Of a DNA stretch of 64,000 nt, positions 22,002 through 34,507 are shown piece by piece. Numbering within the stretch: the first letter of the stretch is position 1; each line of letters starts with the position of its first letter. Made by a program: the position numbers and the translations under genes. This DNA is from Capsicum annuum (taxonomy: Eukaryota; Streptophyta; Magnoliopsida; Solanales; Solanaceae). A model generated the notes under the pieces. That model worked only from the letters and a program-made list of their open reading frames with translations. It did not search any database and was not told where the DNA came from. The stretch is from assembly GCF_002878395.1 (NCBI RefSeq), contig NC_061121.1, positions 19,654,510-19,718,509 of the forward strand, given 5' to 3'.

Positions 22002-22846
22002 TGTTGGTAGACTTTCAAATGCAAAATCAATTGTATTCAAAGTTGGCTCCTTTTGTTTGTCAAACTTGGCAATTGCAAGATGTCATCCATGACATCTTGA
22101 ATCAACATTTTGCTGCTATAAAAGGAGCTCACTAGCTCCATAGAAATATGCACCAACACCAAATAGAGAGAAAAAAAAATAGAGAGCGGTGAGATATTTC
22201 ACAAACTGTGATAAAAAATAGTCTATGAAAGAAAAAATGGAGTGAGCAATATTTTTAGTAAGGTATGGTAGTCACTTTGACTACGGTATAAAATTCTTAC
22301 TAGGTGTTTTAGTAAGGTGAGAGTCAAAAGAGGGTTATTTCTTTTGAGTGTTTAGTAGCCACTTTGAGTCTTGTACTGTGACTACGGTGTAAAATTCATT
22401 ACTATAGTAATATCAGGTGCTCCTCTTGGTCCGTGATTTTTTCCTTATTTAGAAGAATTTTCACGTAAAAATCTTGGTGTCATTATTGCTCTCATTATTC
22501 TTGTTGATTAACCATATTATTACTGTCACATTTATTGCTCTTTATTATCGTAAAATCATTATTGTGGCGGAATTTATTCTCAACAACTGGTATCAGAGAG
22601 CAGGTTCTTCTCATTCATGAAAATGATATTTGCGGTTAGTGGTACTATACTCGGTAAAAATAAAATGTCCAGAGTAAAGTACGAGATAGCAAAATTCAAC
22701 GGTGATAGCGGTTTTGGGCGGTGCCCAACTCCATTAGTATGAGGCCTTTTGGGAGGTATCCAAAAATAAATCCGTGAGGGCTTGGCCCAAAGCGGACAAT
22801 ATCATACTAGTGCGGAGTTTGGGTGAAGTTACACGCGGTCCCAACA
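22002..22846 (+). mobile_element. Chimeric 5' LTR carrying an internal PBS and gag start
   Basis: 22002-22585 looks like a copia LTR (TGTTGG start, TATAAAAG box at 22117-22124, CAACA end) followed by a PBS-like TGGTATCAGAG at 22588. A gag-like start (ATG at 22665, reading MSRVKYEIAKF) runs about 17 codons, then the sequence switches to a different LTR-like tail (GGCTTGGCCC, GCGGACAATATCATACTAG) ending CCCAACA. That tail resembles TRIM-type LTRs of dicots as I remember them. The truncated copy at 47297-47870 has the same junctions. Confidence 0.65.
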
Positions 22847-22924
22847 AGTGGTATCAGAGAGCCAGTTGTTCCGTTGTAGTGGAAAAATTTATTCGATTTT
22901 CTCAACAAGTGGAATCAGAGCCCA
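22588..22924 (+). other. Three successive PBS-like motifs
   Basis: TGGTATCAGAGAGCAGG at 22588, TGGTATCAGAGAGCC at 22849 and TGGAATCAGAGCCCAGG at about 22911 each follow a CAACA-type LTR end and resemble primer-binding sites for initiator tRNA-Met. One LTR element normally has one. Confidence 0.7.
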
Positions 22925-23143
22925 GGTTCGAGTGTGTTGGAGTAGTTGACTGCGTTTTGTGAGAAGTTCCCTGTGTGACAACAAGATGGTTAGTCATTAT
23001 AACGGCGGTATAAGATCTGTTTGGAAGATCATATGAATTGACCTAGTAATTGAGATCTACAAGTGGAGCTTTGTGCCGAAAGTCTTCCTGGTGAGTGGTG
23101 GTCAGGCGGTATGTCCCATTGGTTGATGGTGGCAGTACAAGAT
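22925..23143 (+). other. Leader-like internal stub of the outer element
   Basis: Short non-coding stretch between the last PBS-like motif and the start of the nested gypsy LTR. It contains ACAACAAGATGG near 22979, which could be a gag start context, but no extended frame follows. Confidence 0.4.
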
Positions 23144-25502
23144 TGTCACGCCCCAAAGCGATAATGACGGATAAGAATCGTATACACTTTCTCTACAAGC
23201 ACTTTATGACGTACACGAGGTTATGAGATAATAACGGACAAGATATTCAGTAAGAGTTGCATATATACATGGGGGAGTTACATTAACAAAACTATACAAT
23301 ACTACACGATGTCCATAAAGCCTCTAGTCAGTTTAACTCTCTATACTACAAGTGACTGGTTGGCATTAGGCCTGTCATTCCCAACCAGAGATCTGTACCC
23401 AATCAAAAATACTAGGCATAAACTGACTCCAGAGAGAGTTGGAGCTTAGCAAAATATCAACTGGAAACGGCAAAAGAGCCTAACGTGGGCGTCTGCTATC
23501 AGGAAGATCGGAATCTGCATTATTAAAACATGGTGGGCCCAAGACGTCAGTATATAAACAATATGTACTGGTATGAAAGCAGACAGAATAACAGCTAGAT
23601 AAATACAGAAGATCATATCAGTCAAATGGTAAAGTGAAAAAAGTATGAGCCAACAAGTAACAACGATACGATATGAACTAATAACTTATGCACCAATTTT
23701 ATTAGCATCAGATATAATATTTAGAAAAGCATTTATTACAATATAGAATCTATACTTTGTCTGGGTGATACACTTATCCTATAAGTCGTACAAATGATCA
23801 CAAGATAGCCTTCCGAAGGTTGTCTAAGCGAATATAAAGAATATGTTGCCCAAATACTCATTGCTATGATCCCATATATGTAACTGTAATCGTAGTCTGT
23901 ATCCAGGTACACCCCACCCAGGGGCTCACTGTGGGGGTCTACCCGCAGGCCATATATATCATATGTTGGCTCGAGTCAAGGAAACTAATACAGGTTGTTC
24001 CAGCTGACTTCAAATACAAATGATTCCACAAAGGCGGGTACGTCCAATGGTTGGGCTCGCTATAGTGGTAGGGTCTCGATCCTCTGCACAGAATCACGTC
24101 AAAAGATATGCCAAGCCAAACCTATATACCCTCCCGTCATTAATGTTTATCAAATAATTCCTTGAAGGCCTATGACGTATGAGTTACGATAATGATCATT
24201 TAGCTACCATATGTAAGTTAAACTATGTTGTTATTATTTACTCCTAACGTGTAAGGGCTTCAAATATAGAAACTGATGATAATATAGAAATGTCATGAAA
24301 ACTTAACACAAAGAGGGAGAGATAGATACTTGTAAGCTTGATGGTAGAGTGAAGAAATGATATGTAAGGTAATATAAACATTCTACCTCCATATTTCATG
24401 AGAATTATACTAACATTAATAAGAAGAAGTACAGGACGTAGGATGGTGCCTTAATGGCGAGGGAAGGTTTAGCTTTCTATACCTTAATGCTTAACTAGCT
24501 ATGATAGCTTCCCGAGCCTCAAACAATTTAGCCCGCAAAAAGAAAGCCCTTATTCTCCCAATCACTATTTCCATGCATCCACTAGTCAATCAATTAACTA
24601 CAAGGATAAGATATGTGTCCATCAATGACTCGTATGAGTGTTTAACAATTTATTTCAAAAATCTTCAATTATGGCCGAAACCAATTGAATTCCTTAACAA
24701 GAATCTGGAATGAATTCTAACTTTAACAACTTATATAATTCAATGGTAAATTCACCCAATTGATAGAAATCCCCAAAAGCTCCTATTTCTCCACAATTGA
24801 TCATTTTTTTCCCTTTTCCTTCTCATGAAGCCATTTCAAAAACTAGTATAAAAATTCAAATTGGCTACCCCAAATACTTGTCTGTAATTAAATTCAAAAA
24901 GAAAAGGATAAAGAATTACCTCTAGGAATTCAATTCCAACTTTCGGTTATTGAAATCACCTCTCAAAGATTATTTCAAAGTTATCGTAAGAATTGTTTCC
25001 TCCCTTCCTCTTCTAGTGATTTCTCGGATACCAAGAGAAGGAGAAGAAGCCGAGTACCAGTACTCTCAGCTGTCGCCTTATGTTTTCTCTTAAGGGTGAA
25101 TTTGGTTTCTTAATTTGTAGGAAAAGAAGAAAGCAAAGGAGCAATAGTAGTTGGTATTTCTTTCCTTGCAACTTTTCCTTCACCTCTTTCTATTCCTATT
25201 TTTCTACAAAGCACTAGCAGCATAGGTAAATTTCCCTTTTTCTTAAGTACTAACACCACGTACTTGACTTTTCCCAAACCAAAAATCCTCTTATATTGTT
25301 CCCCTACTCCACTTTACTTTAAAAGACCCCGCAACTTTATACATTTAAAATGTATATCACAATATTCCAAAATGTCTATTTTTCCTGCAACTTCAATACA
25401 AATTCACTAGAGAAATATATTCTACACCATTTTGCTAATATACCAAAACTCTCTCTATAGACCAAGGTTATACTGAATTTAAAATTTTCTCGAGGTGTCA
25501 CA
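23144..25502 (-). mobile_element. 3' LTR of the chromovirus
   Basis: On the minus strand it begins TGTGACACC directly after a PPT and ends GGCGTGACA, so TG...CA termini are present. Length is 2359 bp. No partner LTR survives. Confidence 0.7.
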
Positions 25503-25515
25503 ATATCTCCCACTT
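25503..25515 (-). other. Polypurine tract of the chromovirus
   Basis: AAGTGGGAGATAT on the minus strand immediately precedes the TGTGACACC LTR start, the standard plus-strand priming site. Confidence 0.75.
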
Positions 25516-25984
25516 AGGATGATTCGTCCTCGAATGATGCTTGGACCTTGTTTTCCATTTCATAATAACCCAAGACATTCTTAAGATCATTTATTCAACT
25601 TCTGTCTCACTTGACCCACCATGAGGCCTTAAATTTGACTAACTCCCTAAATTTTCAAAAATTTTGCCTGAGTTTTCCTTGTAAATAGGCCAATCGGGTA
25701 CCTGTCAGCTAGCCAGAATACATTCAAATACGCTTCACAGAGCGTAACAACACATACAATTCTCAACAAATAATGTACCCGCCTCCGCTTGGCCTTAAAC
25801 TCAAGAAATAGTACACGAGGCTCCTCTCGGCCTTGCACACAACTAAAGGTCATAACCAACTATGTAACTTACCTTATACCCTGCATGTGCATGCTGTTTC
25901 CATGTAAATCTCAAGGCTCCTAGGCACAAATCATGTACCTAGAAACTAATGATCATATAGAGGGACAAGTAGTTCAAGACCCTT

Positions 25985-26544
25985 CTGATAGTTTTTTTAA
26001 ATAAATAAGGGTATTTAGTTTTCATATCCGCTTCTGCTTCCCAAGTGGCTTCTTCTACATTCTGGTTCCTCTAAAGCACCTTTACCGACGCTATATCTTT
26101 AGTTCTCAACTTTCTGACTTGGCGATCCAATATAGCCACGAGACATCCTCAAAAGACAAGTCTCCAGCAAACTCAATACCTTCAATAGGGATGACACAGG
26201 ATGGCTTTTCTAAGCATTTAAGTAGCATAGACACATAAAAGAGAGGATGCACTGCAGCTAACTTTGAAGGTAATTCTAACTCATTGGCTACCTGGCCAAT
26301 CTTGCGAATAACTCTATAGGGTCCAATATACTTGAGACTCAACTTATTCTTCTTACCAAATCGCATAACGCCTTTAATAAGCGACACCTTCAAGGACACA
26401 AAATCATCAATTTGAAACTCTAAATCTCTACGTCGTACATCCGTATATGATTTTTGCCTACTCTGGGCAGTCTTTAACCGTTCTCGTATCAACTTAACCT
26501 TTTCAACAGCTTAATGGATTAGATTCGGACACAATACCTGTGTC
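25985..26544 (-). pseudogene. Chromovirus integrase C-terminus and chromodomain
   Basis: The part after the nested insertion. The frame resumes with VEKVKLIRERL, then the SRQKSYTDVRRRDLEF and LKVSLIKGVMRFGKK segments and KYIGPYRV, typical of the integrase C-terminal GPY/F module. After a frameshift, DRQVRKLR and WEAEADM mark a chromodomain, ending near 25985, with an internal stop. An in-frame stop also lies just upstream of VEKVKL. Confidence 0.85.
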
Positions 26545-26549
26545 TCACT
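26545..26549. repeat. Target-site duplication, left side of nested Tat/Ogre element
   Basis: TCACT here pairs with TCACC at 44316-44320 (one mismatch). Removing the nested element and one copy rejoins the two halves of the chromovirus integrase in the expected order (WFEVG, then VLCPNLIH). Confidence 0.75.
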
Positions 26550-29453
26550 TGTTTTGCGGAAATTTTGACTTTTGAAGAGAGTCGCCACTTAATTTTGAAA
26601 AGGAATTAAGAAACCTTTATAAAAGTTACTTCAAACGATTCTAAACAAGGAAATCGTTTTAAGTTAGAGATTCTAGATAAGCGGTTCCTATTAACATTTT
26701 GGGAAGGTGTTAGGCACCTAAAACGTCTGCTAACTTGCGGTTATCCGGACTATTTGAAAATCGTCTTTTGATTAACTTCGAAAAGATTAATTTGTTGAAA
26801 TAGTGATTTGATTTTTTTCAAAAAAAAGACGTGTAAAATAGATTTAGGCGACTTAGTAGGGAATTTAACTAAGTCTAAGCAAAACTAATAAACAAATAAA
26901 CACATAAAAGGGGAAGGGAGGAGAAAATAAAGGATTTAGGCCATTGGGCCCAAATCAACAAGACCTGTCCTAGTCTAGTTGGACTTCCGACCCATTTCAC
27001 CTGTCCTAAACTATTTTTAGAGCCTTTGGCTCGAGTCTTGCTCCACCTGTATTAAATACAACTTTGGATTCGAGGCCGAAATGAATGAATGAATGAATAA
27101 ATGACTAAATGAATAAATAAAAAGAAGACAATAATAAAAATTGAGACTTTTCAAGTCTCTTAGTGACCTCATCAATGGGTTTTGACCCATTTTCCTTCTT
27201 CGTTTATCTTCTAGCACCCGCATGCCATGTAGTGGACCTTGGGTTTAAACTTTGAACTTGACTCGAAGGGGTGAGCCTGATTTACCTATTATGAAATGCA
27301 AGAGGAGACGAGTCCATTTGGACTCGAGATATTTTTTTGCATGCAAAGAAAAGATAAAGAAATTAATATATGTTCAAGGCATAAAAGTGACATATTTCAA
27401 AGTAAAAGAAACTATCAAGAACCAATTTTTGAATGACATTTATAAGCACACTTGCACAAGAATGAGAGTCAACAAATAAAAAATGCAAAGCAAAAGTTTC
27501 ACAATCATACTATGTATGAGTCAAAATATCCAAATAATTTTATTTAGCCGCAAAAGTTCGAACTTTCTTATCATTTTGAAAAGACAACATGCGAACAAAA
27601 AAGAATAAACATCTTGGATGAAAAATAAAGCTAGCACTTCATATCTTATATGAGGGTTTTGAAATTCATTAAAATAATTAGTAAGCAAATGACAAATTCT
27701 TGACTTAACTAATTACTATTTTTATTAAGGCGCAACAAATAATAATAACAATTTTTCCAACATAAAATAAATAACTTTACATGCTAGAAAAAACATATCT
27801 ACCAACAATAAGTTTAAACAAGACATGGGTATTGTTTTTCAAGTAAAGATCTAAACTTTATCCAAAATAATCAAAGAATAAAGTAAAAAAAGAGAAACAA
27901 TCAATATTATCTATTCTTTTCAATATAAGGGAAATAACTTTACATGCTAAAAACAAATATATCTACCAACAATAGGTTTAAACAAGACATGAGTATCGTT
28001 TTTCAAGTAAAAATCTAAATTTTATTCAAATAATCAAAGAATAAGATGAAAAGACAAAACATTCAACATTAACTATTCTTCTAAACATAAAGAAAATAAC
28101 TTTACATACTAAAAATAAATGTATTCAACAACAATGAGTTTAAACAAAGCATAATACATCTTTTAAGCAAAGATTGAAACTTTATCCAAAATAATCAAAG
28201 AATAAAGTAAAAAAAGGCACATACAACTATTGTTATCTCATGTTTATATCATGGACACGAAAATAATTAGAATATCGATACCACAACGTGCTAGGGCCTT
28301 CAACGCCATCTACAGCATACAATCCCAACAAACAAAATTATATCTACGAACTACGAAGAAGAAAAAAGATGAAGAAGAAAAACAATAATAAAAACTAAAA
28401 TAAAAAAAAGATGTGTTTATCTTTTTGAGGGCAGCGAAACGAGACTACGAGCTTCGTTGGAATCAACCACCATCGAAAAACGTCGCCGGCAACTCAAAAA
28501 TTTTGATTAGCCGATCAACTTATGAAACAAAAACTTTTACTAAATAAAAATAACTATTTTTGCTCAAAAGGATTTTTTCACCTTTCTAGCCTTTTTTTTC
28601 TTCCTTCTCCCCTCCTCTCTCTACCAAAGTAGTGGTAGTATTTATAGGAGAGAATGGGGTATTTTTTTTCTTTTTCCACCAATGTGGGAGAAAAGTATTT
28701 ATAGGAAAGGATAGAGATTTATTTCTTGTCACCTACCAATGTGGGAGAAAAAACATTTAGGGGGATTTTTGGAATGTAAAAATTAAAGATAAGGTGAGGT
28801 AGAAGATAATATGGGAGAAATCGTACAATGTAGTACAATCTTTAAATTTCAAAATTGGAAATGAATAAAGTTGGGGGAATAGTGCAATTTAAATTTATTT
28901 TTTGGTGGGAATTGGGTAAAAGTTATGAGAGTTCTTGAGAATTTTGAGGTTATTTAAAATATAACCCCAATTGGAATTTAAAATTTAGCCATATTTATTT
29001 ATTTTGACCAAATTAAAAATTAATTGACGAATTGCATTGCAATTATGACTAATTTTCAATTATGGTCAAATCTAATAGATTGGCTAAATTAAATTAATAC
29101 TTTTTTTTATCCCGAGCTTCTTGATTTAATAAAATGAATGCATATTTATCCAAATAAATTATTTTTGAGAATAAATTATATTTAAATTAAGATTTTAATC
29201 ATTTGAATTTATTTTTAAGATAAGCCTTAATTAAATCCGATATTTTGTAAAATAAATATTTAAATAACAAATTATATAATCTCGTATAACTGAACATGGT
29301 AGTATATAATCGCTACTTAAAATGACCAAATCACGTACAAAAAATATTTTAAGTTTTTTTTTTATTTGGATGAAATAATTATTTTGGTTTATTAAAAACT
29401 AAAGAAACTCAGGATTAAATTTAGTCGTGGAGGGCAAAAATTAGGTGTCAACA
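26550..29453 (-). mobile_element. 3' LTR of the Tat/Ogre-like element
   Basis: 2904 bp, minus strand from TGTTGACACC to CCGCAAAACA. It matches 41423-44315 along its whole length with scattered substitutions and small indels; for example, the GAAT microsatellite near 27082 is longer here than in the other LTR. Confidence 0.9.
28639..28703 (-). promoter_or_regulatory. Duplicated TATA boxes in the 3' LTR
   Basis: TATAAATA occurs on the minus strand at 28646-28639 and 28703-28696, each with CC or TCC upstream and the flanking CCAATGTGGGAGAAAA words duplicated. The same pair is present in the other LTR at 43501-43508 and 43559-43566. Confidence 0.6.
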
Positions 29454-29470
29454 GCTGCCCCCTCCCTTTG
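29454..29470 (-). other. Polypurine tract of the Tat/Ogre-like element
   Basis: CAAAGGGAGGGGGCAGC on the minus strand directly abuts the TGTTGACACC start of the 3' LTR. Confidence 0.85.
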
Positions 29471-30629
29471 GGTAGGGTGGATGTAAGTAACCCTGGGCAA
29501 AGGGAGGTTGACGTTCTTAATTTTTGTCTGACCGTAGATTCAAATCTGAAAGAGGTTGGTTTTCGCACGAGTTTCATAGAGTCATGGCCGGACCTCGGTA
29601 TTAGGTTTCCTACATATCCCAGGTTACATGAGAATTCAGGCCACTTGTAGTTCATAGAGCTTGATTTAAAGCACGATTTTCAAAAAATTCACAAGTTATC
29701 TCAGTTTTAGAGTGTTTGATAAAACTGAGAAACTGGGGAATAAAGAGATTGGGGGGAGGTTGGAATGCAGTCGAGTTTTCAACATAGATCTTAGCCTACA
29801 TATCCCCAAGATTTTAGAGAATCAGACTGCTTGTAGTTCGACTCAATCGGTAGAAAAGATAGTCTTTTATTTTAGACCATCTTTAGCTCGAAATGAGTGA
29901 CAAGTTGATCAAGTTGTAGAAAAGAGGCTTGTAACCTATTGACCATGAATGTGGGATCCTTTACATCCATAGTCAAGAACTTACCTAGACATAATTTCCA
30001 AAACTCTAAGTGTGTTGCCACCCGAATTTGAAAAAAAGAGAAGGTTACCCTCGGCATGAGTTTAAATTATCCCGAAGGTGAAACTGAAACCAGAATATCC
30101 TGAAATACCCATTTGCCTTCTAACAGGGGTGTGGTTGGATGGTAGTGGTGATCATCCTTTAGCTCGCGTCCAAAGAGTATGACGCCCCTCTTTAGACTAT
30201 GTCCCGTTTTGCTGCTAAGAAAGAGTTCCACGTTGTGCTGCGTCCTACCTGAAATCATCCGCACCTGTGGTTTTTATTTGAGATTTTCATCCTCTCGAAT
30301 GCTCTCGATAATGCTTCAAGCAAAAGGTGTTAGTACTAAATATAATTCACAAAAGAGGTATGTAGTCTTTTATCATATCTCCACGTGAGTTGTGGCCTGA
30401 AAAATGGAGTCATCTCTTCATGTGCCTGTTTGATGGGAAATAACTCACAATAACAGACATAATAACCTCCTTGGTTGTTGTATAATTATCTCATCTGTCA
30501 AGCGAATAAGTTTTCAAAGTGGGATGGCCCTTTTGGTTACCTATATCACTTGTTGTATGTGGCATATAACCTCTCCGGTTGTAGCCGATGATCGATTTAT
30601 AAATTTTTACTAAATTATCAATCTTCAGA
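29471..30629 (-). other. Non-coding 3' region of the Tat/Ogre-like element, part 1
   Basis: No conserved protein domain was seen between the PPT and the repeat arrays. The short open frames on both strands are not conserved in appearance. Confidence 0.6.
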
Positions 30630-31170
30630 TGATCTAGCGCATTATTTGATGTTGGATACGAGGCGACTTATAGATATCCTTTGAATTTCTAGCTTTTAGG
30701 TAATCCTGCACATCATCCGACTTTGGATAAGAGATGACTTACAGATATCCCTCCAATCGCTAGCTTTCAGGTATTCCTGCATATCATCCTACCTTGATAC
30801 AATATGACTTGTAGATAGTCCCTCAAATTGATCATCTTTGGGTAATCCTGCACATAATCGATCTTGGATATGACGCGGCTTATAGAGAACCCTTGGACGT
30901 ATCAATCTGACAATCTTGCATATCCTTCGGTAAGGATTTAGTTGCGACTTATGGATAACCTTTGAACTATCAACTTTTGGGCAATCTTGCACACTATCCG
31001 CTTAGGATGTTATTGTGGCTTACGAATGACCTACAGGCTATCAACTCATAGGTGATCTTGCACACTATCCTATTTCAAATAATATGACTTATAGATGACC
31101 TTCAAATTGTCAATTGCTAGGAAATCTTATATATCATTCATCCTTAGATAGCGACCTGAAGGCGTCCCTT
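30630..31170 (-). repeat. ~71-bp tandem array in the element's 3' region
   Basis: A unit marked by AATCCTGCACATCATCC and GACTTATAGAT repeats with marker positions 30705, 30776, 30847, 30915, 30986, 31057 and 31126, so the period is 68-71 bp, over seven copies. Copies are diverged. Confidence 0.85.
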
Positions 31171-31217
31171 CAAATCGTGTGCTCTTAATATATTCAGATG
31201 TTGATTCATGAAAAGAT

Positions 31218-31770
31218 GATGATATCCTCGACGCTAGCGTTGTGTCTTGCGTGTCAATGAATATATTAAATTCTGATGATATCCTCGACGCCAGCATTGT
31301 GTCTAGCATGTCGACAAATCTATTGGATGATGATGATATCCTCTACGCCAGCATTGTGTCTAGCGTGTCGATAGATATATCAGATGCTGATGATATCTTT
31401 GATGCCAGCGTTGTGTTTAGCGTGTTGACAGATATATTGGATGTTGATGATATTCTCTATGCCAGCGTTGTGTCTAGCGTGTCGACAGATATATTGGATG
31501 TTGATGATATCCTCGACGCCAGTAGTGTGTATAGCGTGTCGACAGATATATTGGTTGCTGATGATATCCTCTACGCCAGCATTGTGTCTAGCGTGTCGAC
31601 AGATATATTAGATGCTGATGATATCCTCGCCGCCAGCGTTGTGTTTAGCATGTCGACAGATATATGGATGCTGATGATATCCTCTACGCCAGCGTTGTGT
31701 CTAGCGTGTCGACAGATATATTGGATGTTGATGATATCCTCGACGCCAGCTTGTTTCTAGCGTGTCAACA
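31218..31770 (-). repeat. 57-bp tandem array in the element's 3' region
   Basis: GATGATATCCTCGACGCCAG followed by CGTTGTGTCTAGCGTGTCGAC repeats with a 57-bp period (starts 31218, 31275, 31332, 31389 and on), about ten copies. Because 57 is a multiple of three, a 172-codon open frame exists on the plus strand, made of a 19-residue Asp/Ser/Ile-rich repeat. It is antisense to the element and has no plausible start context, so it is not called a gene. Confidence 0.9.
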
Positions 31771-31845
31771 GATATGTAATGGCCTTTGCGGCAATGATAT
31801 GTGATGGCCTTTGCGGCAATGATATGCAATGGCCATTGTGGCAGT
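31771..31845 (-). repeat. 25-bp tandem repeat, three copies
   Basis: GATATGTAATGGCCTTTGCG then GCAAT repeats at 31771, 31796 and 31821 with a few changes, directly next to the 57-bp array. Confidence 0.9.
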
Positions 31846-32814
31846 GATAAAATAATTTTACCTGGGTTCATTTGTCAGTGTCCTACTTTCTACATTTACC
31901 TGTACTCAAGGTAGATGATTAGTAGACACAAAGTCGCTTTTACTAGCGACTATTTTTAGGAAACTTCTAAATACAATACGTGTAAAGAAAATAAAGTGCT
32001 TTTGTTTGTCGCCTACGATCTCAAGAAATGAGATGGACAAATCAAAAGGTCCTCAATAAATGGGCATTAAACCTATTTTTAGGGCTGCCCTAAAATACTG
32101 TTCTTGGGCATTAATGATCTGTTGTGGTTCCCAATTTGCTCGGGGAATTTTGAAAGAGACTCACATTTTGCGTATTGATCCCTGCATCTACAGAAAAATA
32201 ATTAGTTGAATGAAATTACTCCATCTTGACCTTCTTCGATCCTTGATTTGCTCCTTGCCATCTCTTGGACATTGTACCATATTAAAATTTCCACCCTGAC
32301 ACTCTATCCCTAATGATGTCTAGGCAAATACTAAGTAAGTGAGTAGTAAGATTTTTGAAAATAGTCATAAATTTTTGAAAATAATTTTGAAAAATTCTGT
32401 AAAATTTTAGAAAATTTCTGCCAGTCATGTCATGTACTAGCTCAATGAACGTCTTTCTCGCGGTTCTGACTATATCCGATGGATGGTTTCCAAAACTCAT
32501 GATTATTGTTGGAGGGTTTCTTCATGTAGTTCTATCATAGCCAAAAATTGAGTCTACCTAGACTTTGTTACAGTTGGTGGTTTCCAAAGCTTTAACCTCT
32601 GGTGCTGGGGAATTTGAATATGTTCCGGCATTTGGTGGAAATTTTGAGGTCTTTCTCAAAATTTCTGCCCCAATTTAAACTTGTTTGAGATAATACCAAT
32701 CTGAGTGGATCTGAAGTCTTTGCTGATCTTCATTCTCTTTGTTGGATGTCGATCTTCTCTTGTGAATTTTCGAGACTCCTTCTCAAAAATTCTGCCCTAG
32801 TTTCTATTTTCTAG

Positions 32815-33115
32815 GGTTATATGACCGAGCCGTTGGGGCGCCTACGTATCTCGTTGAAGTAGGAATCAGGTCAAACGTAGTTCAGGCCTACGCTAGAGAT
32901 ATATATAGAAAAATCTAATGGGTTGACCGAAGCCGACATAAGCTGCCTACGTATCCTTTTTGTTGGGAATTCAGGTCATCACGTAGTTCATACATAAAGA
33001 GACGATAAATTATCCTAAGGGGTTGACCGAAGCCGACATAGGCTGCCTACGTATCCCTTTCTTGGGAATTCAGGTCAAACGTAGTTCGTACATAAAGGGA
33101 AAGGATTCTAGGCAG
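32815..33115 (-). repeat. ~100-bp tandem repeat, three copies
   Basis: Units marked by GACCGAAGCCGACATA, GCCTACGTATC, GGGAATTCAGGTCA and ACGTAGTTC start near 32819, 32921 and 33021. The first copy is the most diverged. Located just downstream of the integrase end. Confidence 0.85.
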
Positions 33116-33190
33116 TTACACACTAGCAAACAACATTATTACAAAGGTAATTACAAACAAACTAAGAAAACACAAAAACTAGAACGTCAT

Positions 33191-34507
33191 TCAAACATAA
33201 TATCTCTTTACTGCATCAGAATTGATTGGTTTAGACCACTCTGTGCCATCCATCTCAGACAAAGTCAGAGCTTCTCCAGATAGCACCTTGTGAACTATGT
33301 CTGGCCCTTGCCAATTTGGAGAGAACTTGCCCTTGTACTCCTCTTGGTGAGGGAATATTCGTTTGAGAACCAGTTGCCCCACTTTAAATGCTCGAGTTCT
33401 TACCTTCTTGTTAAAGGCACGAACCATCCTCTGTTAATACAGCTGACCATGGCATACAACGACCATTCTCTTTTCATCAATTAACATGAATTGTTCATAG
33501 CGAGCACGGACCCATTCTTCGTTACTCAGTCCAGCTTCCTGAATAATCCTTAGGGAAGGTATTTCGACCTTAGCAGGAATCACAGCTTCATTCCCGTAAA
33601 CTAGTAAATAGGGAGTTGCTCCTGTGGAGGTTCAAACTGTTGTTCGATACCCTAGCAAGGCATAAGGTAACATCTCGTGCCATGATCTATCATTTTCGAC
33701 CATCTTTCTCAGGATCTTCTTGATATTATTGTTAGTAGCTTCTACGGCTTCATTCATTTGGGGACGATACGTTGTCGAGTTGCGATGCATAATCTTGAAC
33801 TGATCACAAATTTCTTTCATCAAGTGACTGTTTAGGTTTTCCCCATTATTAGTAATAATCGATTTCGGCACTCCGAATCGGCAAATCAAGTTATTCCTGA
33901 CAAAATCTACAACCACTTTCTTAGTGACAGCTCTGTACGAAGCAGCTTCGACCCACTTAGTGAAATAATCAATGGCAACCAAAATAAATCTATGCCCATT
34001 CGATGCTAGTGGCTCTATTGGTCCGATGACATCCATACCCCAAGCTACGAAAGGCCAACGAGAATTCATTGCGTGAATCTCGTGTGGAGGCATTCAGATC
34101 AAATCTCCGTGTATTTGACATTTTGGACATCTCTGCACAAACTTACTACAATCATTTTCCATAGTCATCCCGAAGTAACCGGTTCTCAGGATCTTTCTGG
34201 CAAGGACAAACCCATTCATGTAGGGCCTACAAACTCCTGCGTGTACTTTGTTTATCAATTTATTGGCTTTTGCCACATCGACGCATCTTAGGAATCCCAA
34301 ATCAGGAGTCCTCCTAAAAAGAATTTCTCCACTTGGAAAGTAATTTTTTGCCAAATGCCGGATTGTCTTCTTTTGGTTGTTACTAGCCTCTTCAGGATAT
34401 ATTCCAGATTCCAAATACCTCTTAATGTCATAGTACCAAGGCCTTCCATCAGGCTCCTCTTCCACGTGTATGCAATGCGCGGGATGCTCATTTAGGCTTA
34501 TTTCCAA
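33191..34507 (-). pseudogene. Tat/Ogre-like integrase, broken
   Basis: The zinc-binding module is at about 34250-34100, with HAGVC, an expected second His replaced by Tyr (RPYMNG), and the pair CPKC. The catalytic core (34093-33632) has the first Asp in GMDVIGP, but the second motif reads IITNNGENL where this family normally has Asp (D to N), and the Glu is kept in NEAVEATN. The C-terminal part is 33427-33191. Frame breaks near 34093 and 33632. The family inserts cDNA into chromosomes; this copy cannot be active as it stands. Confidence 0.9.

Noticed and set aside
26550..29453. Independent gene in the long LTR (68-75 codon frames near 27017-27479)
   Set aside because: The same frames recur in the other LTR with disabling differences and carry no domain.
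31242..31760. 172-codon plus-strand open frame treated as a gene
   Set aside because: It is an exact product of the 57-bp tandem array and lies antisense within a retrotransposon.
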